NCBI RefSeq assembly: GCF_024295805.1
Contig: NZ_JANCLX010000004.1
Coordinates: 186,939-250,938 of the forward strand
Direction: 5' to 3'
DNA from: Streptomyces cucumeris
Lineage (GTDB): Bacteria > Actinomycetota > Actinomycetes > Streptomycetales > Streptomycetaceae
Length of the DNA stretch: 64,000 bases
A program made the translations under genes and the position numbers. Below the pieces are notes generated by a model. That model ran no database searches. It saw nothing but the letters and a program-made list of their open reading frames with translations, and was not told the origin of the DNA. Positions 8,561 to 17,669 of the stretch are shown piece by piece. Each line of letters starts with the position of its first letter. The stretch's first letter is position 1.

Positions 8561-9672
8561 CCGCCCATCCACTCCAGGGCGGCCGGGACCTCGCGCCGCC
8601 AGGTGTTGAAGTTGTGGCCGCCGGTGTCCAGGATCATCGACGAGATCCGGATCGGCTCCCCGTTCCGGTTCAGCGCCTTCGCCTTGTTCACGAACCGCAT
8701 CGTCTCCCGGTAGTTCTTCTCACCGCGCTCACTGCTGGAGACCAGCAGCGACACCGGCGGCGCGGGCTTGTGGTCCAGCCGCCACAGCAGGTCGTTCTCG
8801 CGCTCCAGCCGTGCGCTGCCGCCGAACAGATCGCCCGTGGTGGCGTCGATCGGCGCCTTGTAGAGCGGTGAGAGTCCCGCCGCGACCGAGAACGCCCCGG
8901 GGTGACGCATCGCCATCTTCAACGCGCAGTAGCCCCCGGTGGAATTGCCGATGACCCCCCAGTTACGGGCCTTGCGGCCCACCCGGTAGTGCTCGGACAC
9001 CGCCTTCCGCAGGTCCTTGGTGAAGAACGTCTCGGTCTGCGGACCGTCGGGAACGTCCACGCACTCGGTGTCCCGGGGCGGTGCCACGGTCGGCCGCATC
9101 ATCACCAGGACGGTCGGCTGCATCCGCCCGTCCTCGGCCAACCGATGGGCGGTCTGCGGGTACTTCAGACCTTTGATCAGCGCCTCGGTGGTCCCCGGGT
9201 AACCGGTCAGCACCAGGGCCGCGGGGAACTTCCGCCCGGCGTACCGCGGTTGGAAGTACTCCGGCGGCAGATAGACGTACGCCCGGCTGGCGATCCGTGA
9301 GACCGGCCCCTGGATGTTCACCTTCTCGATACGTCCGGCGACCTTCGGCGACGAACTCCCGTCCACCGGCACCTGTCGGGTCTCGGTGACCCGTACCCGG
9401 TTGCCGGAGGCATCGTGGTTCACCACCACACCCGGTTCGTCCTCCTTGCCGAACAGATCCGCCCAGGAACCGTAGAAGCCGAAGGACTGGTTGGCGAACA
9501 GTCCGAACGCCGCGAACACCGTGAGCTGCGTCGCCAGCAGCATGCCGACCCGGCCGAGCACGGCGGTCACCCCGCGCCCGGCAAGTCGCGGCCACAGCCA
9601 TATCGTGGCCGCGAACAGCAGCACCGCGGCCACCACAGCCGTGACCACGATGTTGTCGCTGGTGAGACCCAT
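8542..9672 (-). CDS. Membrane-anchored esterase/acyltransferase of the alpha/beta-hydrolase fold
   Basis: 376 residues. About three hydrophobic segments occupy the first 65 residues, then an extracellular alpha/beta hydrolase domain of the esterase D/antigen 85 type. The nucleophile elbow GNSTGG places Ser244, and TGGHNFNTW near the C-terminus supplies the likely catalytic His. ATG 9672 has AGGAAG 6-7 bases upstream. It is divergent from a lysylphosphatidylglycerol-synthase-like gene, so both may act on the cell envelope. Substrate unknown. Confidence 0.82.
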   Translation of the reverse strand: MGLTSDNIVVTAVVAAVLLFAATIWLWPRLAGRGVTAVLGRVGMLLATQLTVFAAFGLFANQSFGFYGSWADLFGKEDEPGVVVNHDASGNRVRVTETRQVPVDGSSSPKVAGRIEKVNIQGPVSRIASRAYVYLPPEYFQPRYAGRKFPAALVLTGYPGTTEALIKGLKYPQTAHRLAEDGRMQPTVLVMMRPTVAPPRDTECVDVPDGPQTETFFTKDLRKAVSEHYRVGRKARNWGVIGNSTGGYCALKMAMRHPGAFSVAAGLSPLYKAPIDATTGDLFGGSARLERENDLLWRLDHKPAPPVSLLVSSSERGEKNYRETMRFVNKAKALNRNGEPIRISSMILDTGGHNFNTWRREVPAALEWMGGRLSAR

Positions 9673-9761
9673 CACTATCTTCCTGCAGGGCGGCGGGCTC
9701 CCCCGCGCCGCCGGGGGCGCCTCCCAGCGGTGGCTGGGGGCGGAACCCCGCCGCCTCCAAC

Positions 9762-9779
9762 TGCATCTAGAAAGATGCA
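9762..9779. promoter_or_regulatory. Palindrome in the esterase/DUF2156 divergent promoter region
   Basis: TGCATCT-AGAA-AGATGCA is a perfect 7-bp inverted repeat. ATGCAAAT follows at 9775-9782 and recurs at 9833-9840 at the start of the right-hand gene. Possible operator. The same TGCATCT word recurs in two promoters near 36.7 and 39.0 kb. Confidence 0.4.
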
Positions 9780-9838
9780 AATCGTGCAGATGCTGCGTCA
9801 GAGAACCAAATCACCTGACCGAAGCGACGGGAATGCAA

Positions 9839-11671
9839 ATGTCTGACAGTCAAGATGCCGAAACGTCCGGAGGGGTTGCGTGCCGGATACGGCGGGTGCT
9901 CCGCGGACCGAGGCCCGAGGCGGTCCCGACCGTCGTCGGGACCGCGTGCGGGCTGATCGGGCTGCTGGACATCGTCTTCCCGCGACTGCGCTACACCCGG
10001 ATGCACGCCCTCGCCGAGGTGCTGCCGGGGGCGGTCAGTTCCCTGGCCGCCGCCGCGTCCATGGTGGTCGGCCTGCTTCTGCTGATGCTGGCGCACGGGC
10101 TGAAACGGCGTAAGCGGCGGGCCTGGGTCGCGGCCGTGGCGCTGCTGCCCATCGGGGCCACCGCCCAGCTTCTCTACCGTCACTCCATCTGCGGCACCGT
10201 CCTCTCGCTCGCCCTGATGGGCGTACTCCTGCGCCACCGCAAGGAGTTCGCGGCGCTCCCCGATCCGCGCAGCCGCTGGCGGGCGCTGACCAACTTCGTG
10301 CTCATGGGCGGGGTCAGCGTCGGTCTCGGACTGCTCATCGTCCGGTCGCACCCGGACACGGTCGTGGGCGAGCCGTCCCTCGGGGAGCAGCTCGCGCATG
10401 TGCTGTGGGGGCTGTTCGGTTTCGAGGGGCCGATCGACTACCAGCAGGGCGCCGACTACACCGTCGGCTACTCCCTCGGCGCGCTCGGTCTGCTGACCGT
10501 CGCCACCACCGCCTATCTGGCCTTCCGCCCCGAGCACCCGACCGCCCGGCTGACCGACGAGGACGAGGAGCGGCTGCGGTCCCTGCTCGCCACCCACGGC
10601 GGCCGTGACTCCCTCGGCCACTTCGCGCTCCGCCGCGACAAGGGCGTGGTCTTCTCCCCCAGCGGCAAAGCCGCCGTCTGCTACCGCGTCGTCTCCGGTG
10701 TGATGCTGGCCAGCGGTGATCCGGTCGGCGACGTCGAGGCGTGGCCCGGCGCCATCGCCCGCTTCATGGAGGAGGCCCGCGCGCACTCCTGGACCCCGGC
10801 CGTCATGGGGTGCAGCGAGACCGGTGGCGAGGTGTGGACCCGGGAGACCGGCCTGGACGCCCTGGAGCTCGGTGACGAGGCCATCGTCGATGTGGCCGAT
10901 TTCACCCTCTCCGGCCGCGCCATGCGCAATGTCCGACAGATGGTCAAGCGCATCGAACGGGCCGGCTACGAGACCCGGGTGCGCCGCGCCCGCGATCTGG
11001 AGCCGGAGGAGCTGGAGGCCATCCGCCGCGCCGCCGCGGACTGGCGCGGCACCGACACCGAACGCGGTTTCTCCATGGCCCTGGGCCGGATCGGCGACCC
11101 GGCCGACGGCGACGCGGTCATCGCCACCGCCCACAAGGCCGCCGAGGAGGGCACCGAGGACGGTCCGTACGGGGACCTCAAGGCCGTGCTGCACTTCGTG
11201 CCCTGGGGCCCGGACGGTATGTCGCTGGAGCTCATGCGCCGGGACCGCGCCGCCGACCCGGGAATGAACGAACTGCTGATCGTCGCCTCCCTCCAGGCCG
11301 CCCCGCGGCTGGGCGTCCAGCGCGTCTCGCTGAACTTCGCGATGTTCCGCTCGGCGCTCGCGCGCGGCGAGAAGCTGGGCGCGGGTCCGGTGCTGCGCGG
11401 CTGGCGCGGACTGCTGGTGTTCCTCTCCCGCTGGTTCCAGATCGAGTCGCTGTACAAGTTCAACGCCAAGTTCCAGCCGCGCTGGGAGCCGCGCTTCGTG
11501 GTCTTCCGCAACACCCGCGACCTGCCCCGCATCGGGTTCGCCGCGATGCAGGCCGAGGGGTTCGTCTCACTGGCACTCCCCCGGCTGCTGCGCCGCGCCC
11601 GGGGCCCCGAGCCCCGGCCTTGCCTCCATGGGCACGGTGCCCGCAGCCGGGAACTGGAGCGGGTGGCCTGA
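9839..11671 (+). CDS. Phosphatidylglycerol lysyltransferase-type (DUF2156) membrane protein
   Basis: 610 residues. The N-terminal half has about six hydrophobic segments; the C-terminal half is the MprF-type aminoacyl-transfer domain (DUF2156). Conserved parts include KGVVFSPSGKAAVCYRV, GDPVGD and the final RFQIESLYKFNAKFQPRWEPR-like block. Such proteins transfer an amino acid from aminoacyl-tRNA to membrane lipid, giving cationic lipid and peptide resistance. Two in-frame ATGs (9833, 9839) overlap; 9839 gives better spacing from GACGGG. Confidence 0.85.
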   Translation: MSDSQDAETSGGVACRIRRVLRGPRPEAVPTVVGTACGLIGLLDIVFPRLRYTRMHALAEVLPGAVSSLAAAASMVVGLLLLMLAHGLKRRKRRAWVAAVALLPIGATAQLLYRHSICGTVLSLALMGVLLRHRKEFAALPDPRSRWRALTNFVLMGGVSVGLGLLIVRSHPDTVVGEPSLGEQLAHVLWGLFGFEGPIDYQQGADYTVGYSLGALGLLTVATTAYLAFRPEHPTARLTDEDEERLRSLLATHGGRDSLGHFALRRDKGVVFSPSGKAAVCYRVVSGVMLASGDPVGDVEAWPGAIARFMEEARAHSWTPAVMGCSETGGEVWTRETGLDALELGDEAIVDVADFTLSGRAMRNVRQMVKRIERAGYETRVRRARDLEPEELEAIRRAAADWRGTDTERGFSMALGRIGDPADGDAVIATAHKAAEEGTEDGPYGDLKAVLHFVPWGPDGMSLELMRRDRAADPGMNELLIVASLQAAPRLGVQRVSLNFAMFRSALARGEKLGAGPVLRGWRGLLVFLSRWFQIESLYKFNAKFQPRWEPRFVVFRNTRDLPRIGFAAMQAEGFVSLALPRLLRRARGPEPRPCLHGHGARSRELERVA

Positions 11672-11774
11672 ACTCATCCCTGGCTCCCCGGGCGGGGATT
11701 TCGCCCGGGGAATCCCTGGATGCCCGGTTCGCCGCGTCCCCCGTCCGCCCTCCACGGCCGTCTAGCCTGGGGTC

Positions 11775-12653
11775 ATGACGACGTTGCGTGGGCGGGGCCG
11801 GGTGGCCGGACTGCCGGAATGGGACCGGTGCGCGGTCATGGGCGTGGTGAACGTCACGCCCGACTCCTTCTCCGACGGCGGCCAGTGGTTCGACACCGAG
11901 CTGGCCGTCAAACGGGGCCATGAGCTCATCACCGCCGGGGCCGACCTGGTGGACGTCGGAGGCGAGTCGACCCGGCCGGGCGCCGCCCGCGTCGACGAGG
12001 CCGAGGAGCTGCGCCGGGTGATCCCGGTCGTCCGGGAGCTGGCCGCGGCCGGCGCCCTGGTCAGCGTGGACACCATGCGGGCCACGGTGGCCGAGCGGGC
12101 CGTGGAGGCCGGGGCCCGGCTGGTCAACGATGTGAGCGCCGGGGGCGCCGATCCGGCCATGATCCCCACGGTGGCCGCCGCCGGGGTGCCCTTCGTGGTG
12201 ATGCACTGGCGCGGCCAGTCGATCGACATGAACAACCGCGCGGTCTACCGGGACGTCGTCGGCGAGGTCCTCGCCGAGCTGCGCACCGGTCTGGAGCGCG
12301 CGGTCGCGGGCGGTATCGACCCGGAACGGATCGTGATCGACCCGGGCCTCGGCTTCGCCAAGGAGGCCGAGCACGACCTGACGCTGGTGGCACAACTGTC
12401 CGCACTGCGTGCGCTGGGCCGTCCGCTGCTGGTGGCCGCCTCCCGGAAGCGGTTCCTGGGACGGGTGCTGGCGTCCGGCGACGGCACCCCGCCACCGGCC
12501 CGGGAGCGCGACGCCGCCACCGCCGCGGTCACCGCGATCGCGGCCCGCGAGGGCGCCTGGGCGGTCCGGGTCCACGAGGTACGGGCGAGCGCGGACGCGG
12601 TCCGGGTGGCCCGGGCCATCGAGGCGGCCGGGGACACGGCGGGAGCGCCGTGA
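11775..12653 (+). CDS. folP: Dihydropteroate synthase
   Basis: 292 residues. FolP condenses p-aminobenzoate with dihydropterin pyrophosphate in folate synthesis and is the sulfonamide target. MGVVNVTPDSFSDGG, DVGGESTRPGA, VNDVSAGG, VIDPGLGFAK and SRKRFLGRVL are all present in order. A TAGCCT hexamer at 11763-11768 is 6 bases before the ATG, so transcription may start near the start codon. First gene of a folate operon; its stop overlaps the next start (GTGA). Confidence 0.96.
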   Translation: MTTLRGRGRVAGLPEWDRCAVMGVVNVTPDSFSDGGQWFDTELAVKRGHELITAGADLVDVGGESTRPGAARVDEAEELRRVIPVVRELAAAGALVSVDTMRATVAERAVEAGARLVNDVSAGGADPAMIPTVAAAGVPFVVMHWRGQSIDMNNRAVYRDVVGEVLAELRTGLERAVAGGIDPERIVIDPGLGFAKEAEHDLTLVAQLSALRALGRPLLVAASRKRFLGRVLASGDGTPPPARERDAATAAVTAIAAREGAWAVRVHEVRASADAVRVARAIEAAGDTAGAP

Positions 12654-13138
12654 CCTCCCTCACCGACGGCGAGCGGGTGGCCCGGGCGAACACCGCGCTG
12701 TACGAGGCCATGGAACAGGGCGACCACGCGGCGCTGGAGCGGCTGTGGCTGGACGCGGCGGACACCGAGGTGTCCTGTGTGCACCCCGGCTGGCCGGTGC
12801 TGCGCGGCCGGGGCGAGGTGCTGCGCTCCTATGCGCTGATCATGGCGAACACCGAGTACATCCAGTTCTTCCTGACCGATGTCGAGGTGTCGGTGCTGGC
12901 CGACACCGCGCTGGTGACCTGCACCGAGAACATCCTGAGCGGCGCCCCGGCGGAGGAGGAGGGCGAGCTGGGCCCGCTGGTGGGACAGCTCGTGGTGGCG
13001 ACGAACGTGTTCCGCCGGACGGATGACGGCTGGAAGGTCTGGTCGCACCACGGCTCCCCGGTGCTCGCGGAGAGTGACGAGAACGGCCCGGAAGGCCCGG
13101 AGGGACCGGACGACGGCGGACGGCTGATGCCGGACTGA
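12650..13138 (+). CDS. NTF2/SnoaL-like protein coupled to folP
   Basis: 162 residues. The alpha+beta cone fold of the NTF2-like superfamily is suggested by the N-terminal helix ALYEAMEQGDHAALERLW, the VSCVHPGWPVLRGRGEVL segment and the C-terminal strand GWKVWSHHGSPV. The C-terminal tail is acidic and disordered. It starts with GTG inside the folP stop, so it is co-translated. NTF2-like proteins range from enzymes to ligand binders; a role in pterin or folate metabolism is suggested only by position. Confidence 0.75.
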   Translation: MTSLTDGERVARANTALYEAMEQGDHAALERLWLDAADTEVSCVHPGWPVLRGRGEVLRSYALIMANTEYIQFFLTDVEVSVLADTALVTCTENILSGAPAEEEGELGPLVGQLVVATNVFRRTDDGWKVWSHHGSPVLAESDENGPEGPEGPDDGGRLMPD

Positions 13139-13294
13139 CGGAGCCCGTTCAGCCCCCGCGAGGTGCGGGTAGGGGTCAGGGACGCGGGGGCGCGGAGCGT
13201 GCGCGCCGTGACCCCGTGGGCGAGTGCCGACGGCGCCCGCAGGTAGATTCGAGAGAGGTACCCCGGCAGACGGCCGGGGACGGGTGGTGCGTTC

Positions 13295-13316
13295 CGGGCA
13301 CGTCGGGACGTGCCCG
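13295..13316 (+). promoter_or_regulatory. Hairpin in the folB leader
   Basis: GGGCACGT-cggg-ACGTGCCC, extended by one C:G pair, gives a perfect 9-bp stem. It ends 30 bases before the folB start and 17 bases before its GGGAG ribosome site. A TAGATT -10-like hexamer at 13244-13249 could start a leader RNA containing it. Confidence 0.4.
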
Positions 13317-13345
13317 CGTACCGACGACCGGCGGGAGTGATTCGG

Positions 13346-13705
13346 GTGGATCGTGTCGCGCTGCGCGGCCTGAGGGCCCGCGGGCACCACGGGGTGTTCC
13401 CCCATGAGCGCGAGGAGGGCCAGACGTTTGTCGTGGACCTGGTGCTCGGCCTGGACACCCGGCCCGCCGCGACCGCCGACGACCTGAGCAGGACCGTCCA
13501 CTACGGGGAGATCGCGGAAGAGGTCGTGGACGTGGTGCGGGGTGAGCCGGTCGATCTGATCGAGACGCTCGCCGAGCGGATCGCGGACCGCTGCCTCAAG
13601 CACGACGTGGTGCAGGAGGTCGAGGTGGTGGTGCACAAGCCGCAGGCCCCGATCACCGTGCCCTTCGACGACGTGACCATCACCATCACCCGGAGCCGAG
13701 TATGA
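13346..13705 (+). CDS. folB: Dihydroneopterin aldolase
   Basis: 119 residues, the normal length. FolB cleaves dihydroneopterin to 6-hydroxymethyl-dihydropterin. RGLRARGHHGVFPHEREEGQ, the catalytic-site DLSRTVHYGEIAE and the ending VVVHKPQAPI are typical. GTG 13346 is chosen because GGGAG lies 8 bases upstream and it aligns with the usual start (MDRVALRG). The stop overlaps the folK ATG. Confidence 0.94.
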   Translation: MDRVALRGLRARGHHGVFPHEREEGQTFVVDLVLGLDTRPAATADDLSRTVHYGEIAEEVVDVVRGEPVDLIETLAERIADRCLKHDVVQEVEVVVHKPQAPITVPFDDVTITITRSRV

Positions 13706-14295
13706 GCAGCAGCGACCCGACCGTGCAGCCCGTTCCCACCTCCGTGGTGGAGCGGGTGGACGCCGCCGACGTGACGTTGAGCAACCCCAAACGGGCGGTG
13801 ATCTCCCTCGGCAGCAATCTGGGCAACCGTCTGGAGACCCTCCAGGGCGCCATCGACGCGCTGGAGGACACCCCCGGGCTGCGGGTCAAGGCCGTGTCGC
13901 CGGTGTACGAGACGGACCCCTGGGGCGTGGACCCCGGCACCCAGTCGACGTACTTCAACGCCGTGGTGCTGGTGAAGACGACGCTGCCGCCTTCCTCGCT
14001 GCTGGAGCGCGGCCACGCCATCGAAGAGGCGTTCGAGCGGGTGCGGGACGAGCGCTGGGGCCCGCGCACCCTGGACGTGGACATCGTGTCCTACCAGGAC
14101 GTGGTCTCCGACGACCCGACGCTCACCCTCCCCCATCCGCGGGCCCACCAGCGCGCCTTCGTGCTGGTCCCGTGGAACGACGTGGACCCGCAGGCCGAGT
14201 TCCCCGGCCGGGGCGCGGTCTCCGGGCTGCTGACCGAGGTGGGCCAGGACGGAGTACAGGTCCGTGAGGACCTGGAACTGCGCCTGCCCGAATAG
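13702..14295 (+). CDS. folK: 2-amino-4-hydroxy-6-hydroxymethyldihydropteridine pyrophosphokinase
   Basis: 197 residues. FolK transfers pyrophosphate from ATP to hydroxymethyl-dihydropterin, just before FolP. AVISLGSNLGNR (about 32-43), SPVYETDPWG and RWGPRTLDVDIV with the Mg-binding Asp pair are visible. The first 30 residues are a non-conserved extension typical of streptomycetes. The ATG overlaps the folB stop (ATGA). Confidence 0.95.
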   Translation: MSSSDPTVQPVPTSVVERVDAADVTLSNPKRAVISLGSNLGNRLETLQGAIDALEDTPGLRVKAVSPVYETDPWGVDPGTQSTYFNAVVLVKTTLPPSSLLERGHAIEEAFERVRDERWGPRTLDVDIVSYQDVVSDDPTLTLPHPRAHQRAFVLVPWNDVDPQAEFPGRGAVSGLLTEVGQDGVQVREDLELRLPE

Positions 14296-14301
14296 ACGTT
14301 G

Positions 14302-14324
14302 ATCTCCCGGTAGGTTCGGGAGAT
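14302..14324. promoter_or_regulatory. Inverted repeat around a -10-like hexamer after folK
   Basis: ATCTCCCG-gtaggtt-CGGGAGAT is a perfect 8-bp inverted repeat. The loop contains TAGGTT, a plausible -10 hexamer for the next gene. It could equally be a folK terminator without a T-tract. Confidence 0.4.
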
Positions 14325-14357
14325 GTTGGCACGTACGAGTTGAGGGGCGACCGCGCG

Positions 14358-14861
14358 GTGGAGCAACTTCGGATCCGGGTGCTGGTCGGGCTGTTCGCCG
14401 TGGCCGGAGTGGTGTCGTGGGCGGGCGCCCGGCTGTGGGACACGCTGGGGACGCTGCCCAGCGTTCCGGTGGCCGCACCGATCGTGCTGGCCCTGATCGC
14501 GGTCGTGCTGGCCGCCACGGCGCTGTCCCTGCGCGCCCGGCTGCGCGCCCAGCGTGAGCGCCGCCCCGGCGCCAAGGGCGTGGAGCCCCTGGTGGCCGCC
14601 CGCGCGGTGATCTTCGGCCAGGCCAGCGCCCTGGTCGCGGCCCTGATCGCGGGCATGTACGGCGGTGTGGGCGCCTTCCTGGCCATGGACCAGCTCGATG
14701 TCCCGGCCCGCCGGGACCAGGCCATCTACGCCGGTTTCTCGGTCCTCGCGGGGGCGGCCGTGGTCGCCGCCGCCTTCTTCCTGGAGCGCGTCTGCAAGCT
14801 CCCCGAGGACGACGACGAGCAGAACGGCAACGGCGGCCCCAGCGCCGCCGCCCGCGCCTGA
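14358..14861 (+). CDS. DUF3180 family membrane protein
   Basis: 167 residues with four hydrophobic segments (about 8-25, 35-57, 82-105, 118-140) and an acidic C-terminus. It resembles the actinobacterial DUF3180 family, which commonly follows folK; the function is unknown. GTG 14358 is used because GAGGGG lies about 10 bases upstream. A TTG at 14340 is an alternative start. Confidence 0.78.
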   Translation: MEQLRIRVLVGLFAVAGVVSWAGARLWDTLGTLPSVPVAAPIVLALIAVVLAATALSLRARLRAQRERRPGAKGVEPLVAARAVIFGQASALVAALIAGMYGGVGAFLAMDQLDVPARRDQAIYAGFSVLAGAAVVAAAFFLERVCKLPEDDDEQNGNGGPSAAARA

Positions 14862-14897
14862 GCGGCCGGCGCGACTCCTCCCGCGCAGCGGACCCGG

Positions 14898-15503
14898 CTA
14901 GCGGGCCATGATCAGGCTCATCGCCTCGGCCCGGGTGGCGGCGTCACGCAGCTGACCGCGGACGGCCGAGGTGAGGGTCTTGGCCCCGGGCTTGCGCACC
15001 CCGCGCATGGTCATGCACATGTGCTCGCACTCCACCACGACGATCACGCCGCGCGGCTCCAGTATCCGCATCAGGGAGTCGGCTATCTGCGTGGTCAGCC
15101 GCTCCTGGACCTGGGGACGGCGGGCGAAGACGTCCACCAGCCGGGCCAGCTTGGACAGCCCGGTGATCTTGCCGTCATGGGACGGGATGTAGCCGACGTG
15201 GGCGACGCCCACGAAGGGGACCAGGTGGTGCTCACAGGACGACATCACCTCGATGTCCTTCACCAGCACCATCTCGTCATGGCCCAGGTCGAACGTGGTG
15301 GTGAGGACGTCCTCCGGCTGCTGGCGCAGCCCCGCGAAGATCTCCTTGTAGGCACGGGCCACCCGCCCCGGGGTCTCCCGGAGCCCTTCCCGGTCCGGGT
15401 CCTCGCCGACGGCGATGAGAAGCTCACGGACCGCGTTCTCGGCGCGCTTCTCGTCGAACTCGCCGATGCGGCCCTCGCCGTCCAGCGTCACCGGGTCGGT
15501 CAT
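14898..15503 (-). CDS. folE: GTP cyclohydrolase I
   Basis: 201 residues. FolE converts GTP to dihydroneopterin triphosphate, the first step of folate synthesis. The zinc site and catalytic loop are intact: [19 protein letters not shown] and [13 protein letters not shown]. It lies convergent to the folP-folK operon, downstream of ftsH on the minus strand. Its own promoter is proposed at 15526-15553. Confidence 0.96.
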   Translation of the reverse strand: MTDPVTLDGEGRIGEFDEKRAENAVRELLIAVGEDPDREGLRETPGRVARAYKEIFAGLRQQPEDVLTTTFDLGHDEMVLVKDIEVMSSCEHHLVPFVGVAHVGYIPSHDGKITGLSKLARLVDVFARRPQVQERLTTQIADSLMRILEPRGVIVVVECEHMCMTMRGVRKPGAKTLTSAVRGQLRDAATRAEAMSLIMAR

Positions 15504-15525
15504 GGATTGCCTCGTTCCTCACACA

Positions 15526-15553
15526 CACATACAAATGCGGAATGCCGCGTCAA
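15526..15553 (-). promoter_or_regulatory. Candidate folE promoter
   Basis: On the minus strand TTGACG (complement of 15548-15553) and TATGTG (15526-15531) are separated by 16 bases. They sit 23-50 bases upstream of the folE ATG. The -35 lies inside the right arm of the hairpin at 15541-15581. Confidence 0.45.
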
Positions 15554-15581
15554 CAGGCTAGAACCTGGCTGACGCGGCATT
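15541..15581 (-). terminator. Hairpin between ftsH and folE
   Basis: AATGCCGCGTCA pairs with TGACGCGGCATT (12 bp), and an inner CAGG/CCTG pair is separated by CTAGAA. It lies between the ftsH stop and the folE start. There is no long T-run; terminator, attenuator or processing site are possible. Confidence 0.5.
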
Positions 15582-15625
15582 CATTCCGGGGCCGTCCAGG
15601 GGCTCCGGGCCCCTGGACGCCGCGG

Positions 15626-17665
15626 TCAGTTCTCCGGACCGGAGCCCGATTCCTCGGTCCGCTCCGGGGTCTCCTCCGGGGCGGTGGCCTTCGCGAGGGA
15701 GGCCGTCGGGGACTGGGCGCCGTTGGCCGGGGCCAGCTCCTTGGGGGAGAGCACCGGCGGACGGGTGGAGGGGGTGCGCCGCGATGAACCGGTCCACGCC
15801 GGACGGGCCGGACGCTTGACGATCGGGGCGAAGATCTCGGCGATCTCCTCCTTGTTCAGCGTCTCCTTCTCCAGCAGCGCCAGGACGAGATTGTCCAGGA
15901 CGTCGCGGTTCTCGACGAGGATCTCCCACGCTTCGTTGTGCGCGGCCTCGATGAGCTTCTTGACCTCCTCGTCCACCAGCGCGGCGACCTCTTCCGAGTA
16001 GTCGCGCTGGTGAGCCATCTCACGGCCCAGGAACGGCTCGGAGTTGTCGGAGCCGAACTTGATCGCGCCGAGCCGCTCGGTCATGCCGTACTGGGTGACC
16101 ATCGCACGGGCCGTGGCGGTCGCCTTCTCGATGTCGTTGGAGGCGCCGGTGGTCGGGTCGTGGAAGACCAGTTCCTCGGCCGCCCGGCCGCCCATCATGT
16201 AGGCGAGCTGGTCCAGCATCTCGTTGCGCGTGGTCGAGTACTTGTCCTCGTCCGGCAGGACCATGGTGTAACCCAGGGCCCGGCCGCGGGAGAGGATCGT
16301 GACCTTGTGCACCGGGTCGCTGTTCGGAGAGGCCGCCGCGACCAGGGCGTGACCGCCCTCGTGGTACGCGGTGATCTTCTTCTCCTTGTCGCTCATGATC
16401 CGGGTCCGCTTCTGCGGTCCGGCCACGACACGGTCGATCGCCTCGTCCAGGAAGTGGTTGTCGATCAGCTTCTTGTCGCTGCGGGCCGTCAGCAGGGCGG
16501 CCTCGTTCAGCACGTTCGACAGATCGGCACCGGTGAAGCCGGGGGTACGGCGGGCGACGGCCGACAGGTCGACGTCCGGTGTGACCGGCTTGCCCTTCTG
16601 GTGGACCTTGAGGATCTCCAGACGGCCCTGCATATCCGGACGGTCGACGGCGATCTGCCGGTCGAAGCGGCCCGGGCGCAGCAGCGCCGGGTCGAGGATG
16701 TCCGGCCGGTTGGTGGCGGCGATCAGGATGACGCCGCCCTTCACATCGAAGCCGTCCATCTCGACGAGCAGCTGGTTCAGCGTCTGCTCACGCTCATCGT
16801 GACCGCCGCCCATACCGGCGCCGCGGTGGCGGCCGACGGCGTCGATCTCGTCGACGAAGACGATCGCCGGGGCGTTGGTCTTGGCCTGCTCGAACAGGTC
16901 ACGGACCCGGGAGGCACCCACACCCACGAACATCTCGACGAAGTCGGAACCGGAGATCGAGTAGAACGGAACGCCCGCCTCGCCCGCGACGGCACGCGCG
17001 AGCAGCGTCTTACCCGTACCGGGCGGGCCGTAGAGCAGCACACCCTTGGGGATCTTGGCGCCCACGGCCTGGAACTTCGCCGGCTCCTGGAGGAACTCCT
17101 TGATCTCCTGGAGCTCCTCGACCGCCTCGTCGGACCCCGCCACATCGGAGAAGGTCGTCTTCGGGGTGTCCTTGGTGATCAGCTTGGCCTTCGACTTCCC
17201 GAAGTTCATCACCCGGGAGCCGCCGCCCTGCATCTGATTCATCAGGAACAGGAAGACCACGACGATCAGCACGAACGGGAGCAGCGAGAGCAGGATCCCG
17301 ACGAACGGGTTCTGCTTCGACGTCGAGACGTTGTACCCGTCCGGGATCCCGTTGTCCTTCTGGGCATTCGCCTGAAGGGTCCGGGCGAGGTCGACGCCCT
17401 GGTCACCGATGTAGGTGGCCTGGAGCTTGTCGCTGCCGGAGATCTTCGCGACGTTGTCCTTGAGCTTGATCTTGATCTTGTGCTCGTCGCCGGTCGTCAG
17501 TTCGGCGGACTGGACCTGGTTCCGGTTGATCGCCTTGACGACCTGGCTGGTGTCCACCGACTTGTAGCCGCCGGACGAGCCGACGACCTGCATCAACACG
17601 ACCACGGCGAGGACGGCCAGCACGATCCACATGACCGGCCCACGGAAGTAGCGCTTCACGTCCAT
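15626..17665 (-). CDS. ftsH: ATP-dependent zinc metalloprotease FtsH
   Basis: 679 residues; a membrane AAA+ protease that degrades unassembled or damaged membrane proteins. There are two membrane segments (about 12-28 and 120-142) around a periplasmic domain. Walker A GPPGTGKT (213-220), Walker B IVFVDEID (ending 275) and zinc site HEGGH (435-439) are intact. The C-terminal tail is Pro/Ser-rich. ATG 17665 matches the conserved start [10 protein letters not shown]. The only good ribosome site (AGGAGGG, 17690-17696) is 24 bases away, separated by a hairpin. Confidence 0.97.
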   Translation of the reverse strand: MDVKRYFRGPVMWIVLAVLAVVVLMQVVGSSGGYKSVDTSQVVKAINRNQVQSAELTTGDEHKIKIKLKDNVAKISGSDKLQATYIGDQGVDLARTLQANAQKDNGIPDGYNVSTSKQNPFVGILLSLLPFVLIVVVFLFLMNQMQGGGSRVMNFGKSKAKLITKDTPKTTFSDVAGSDEAVEELQEIKEFLQEPAKFQAVGAKIPKGVLLYGPPGTGKTLLARAVAGEAGVPFYSISGSDFVEMFVGVGASRVRDLFEQAKTNAPAIVFVDEIDAVGRHRGAGMGGGHDEREQTLNQLLVEMDGFDVKGGVILIAATNRPDILDPALLRPGRFDRQIAVDRPDMQGRLEILKVHQKGKPVTPDVDLSAVARRTPGFTGADLSNVLNEAALLTARSDKKLIDNHFLDEAIDRVVAGPQKRTRIMSDKEKKITAYHEGGHALVAAASPNSDPVHKVTILSRGRALGYTMVLPDEDKYSTTRNEMLDQLAYMMGGRAAEELVFHDPTTGASNDIEKATATARAMVTQYGMTERLGAIKFGSDNSEPFLGREMAHQRDYSEEVAALVDEEVKKLIEAAHNEAWEILVENRDVLDNLVLALLEKETLNKEEIAEIFAPIVKRPARPAWTGSSRRTPSTRPPVLSPKELAPANGAQSPTASLAKATAPEETPERTEESGSGPEN

Positions 17666-17669
17666 CCAT

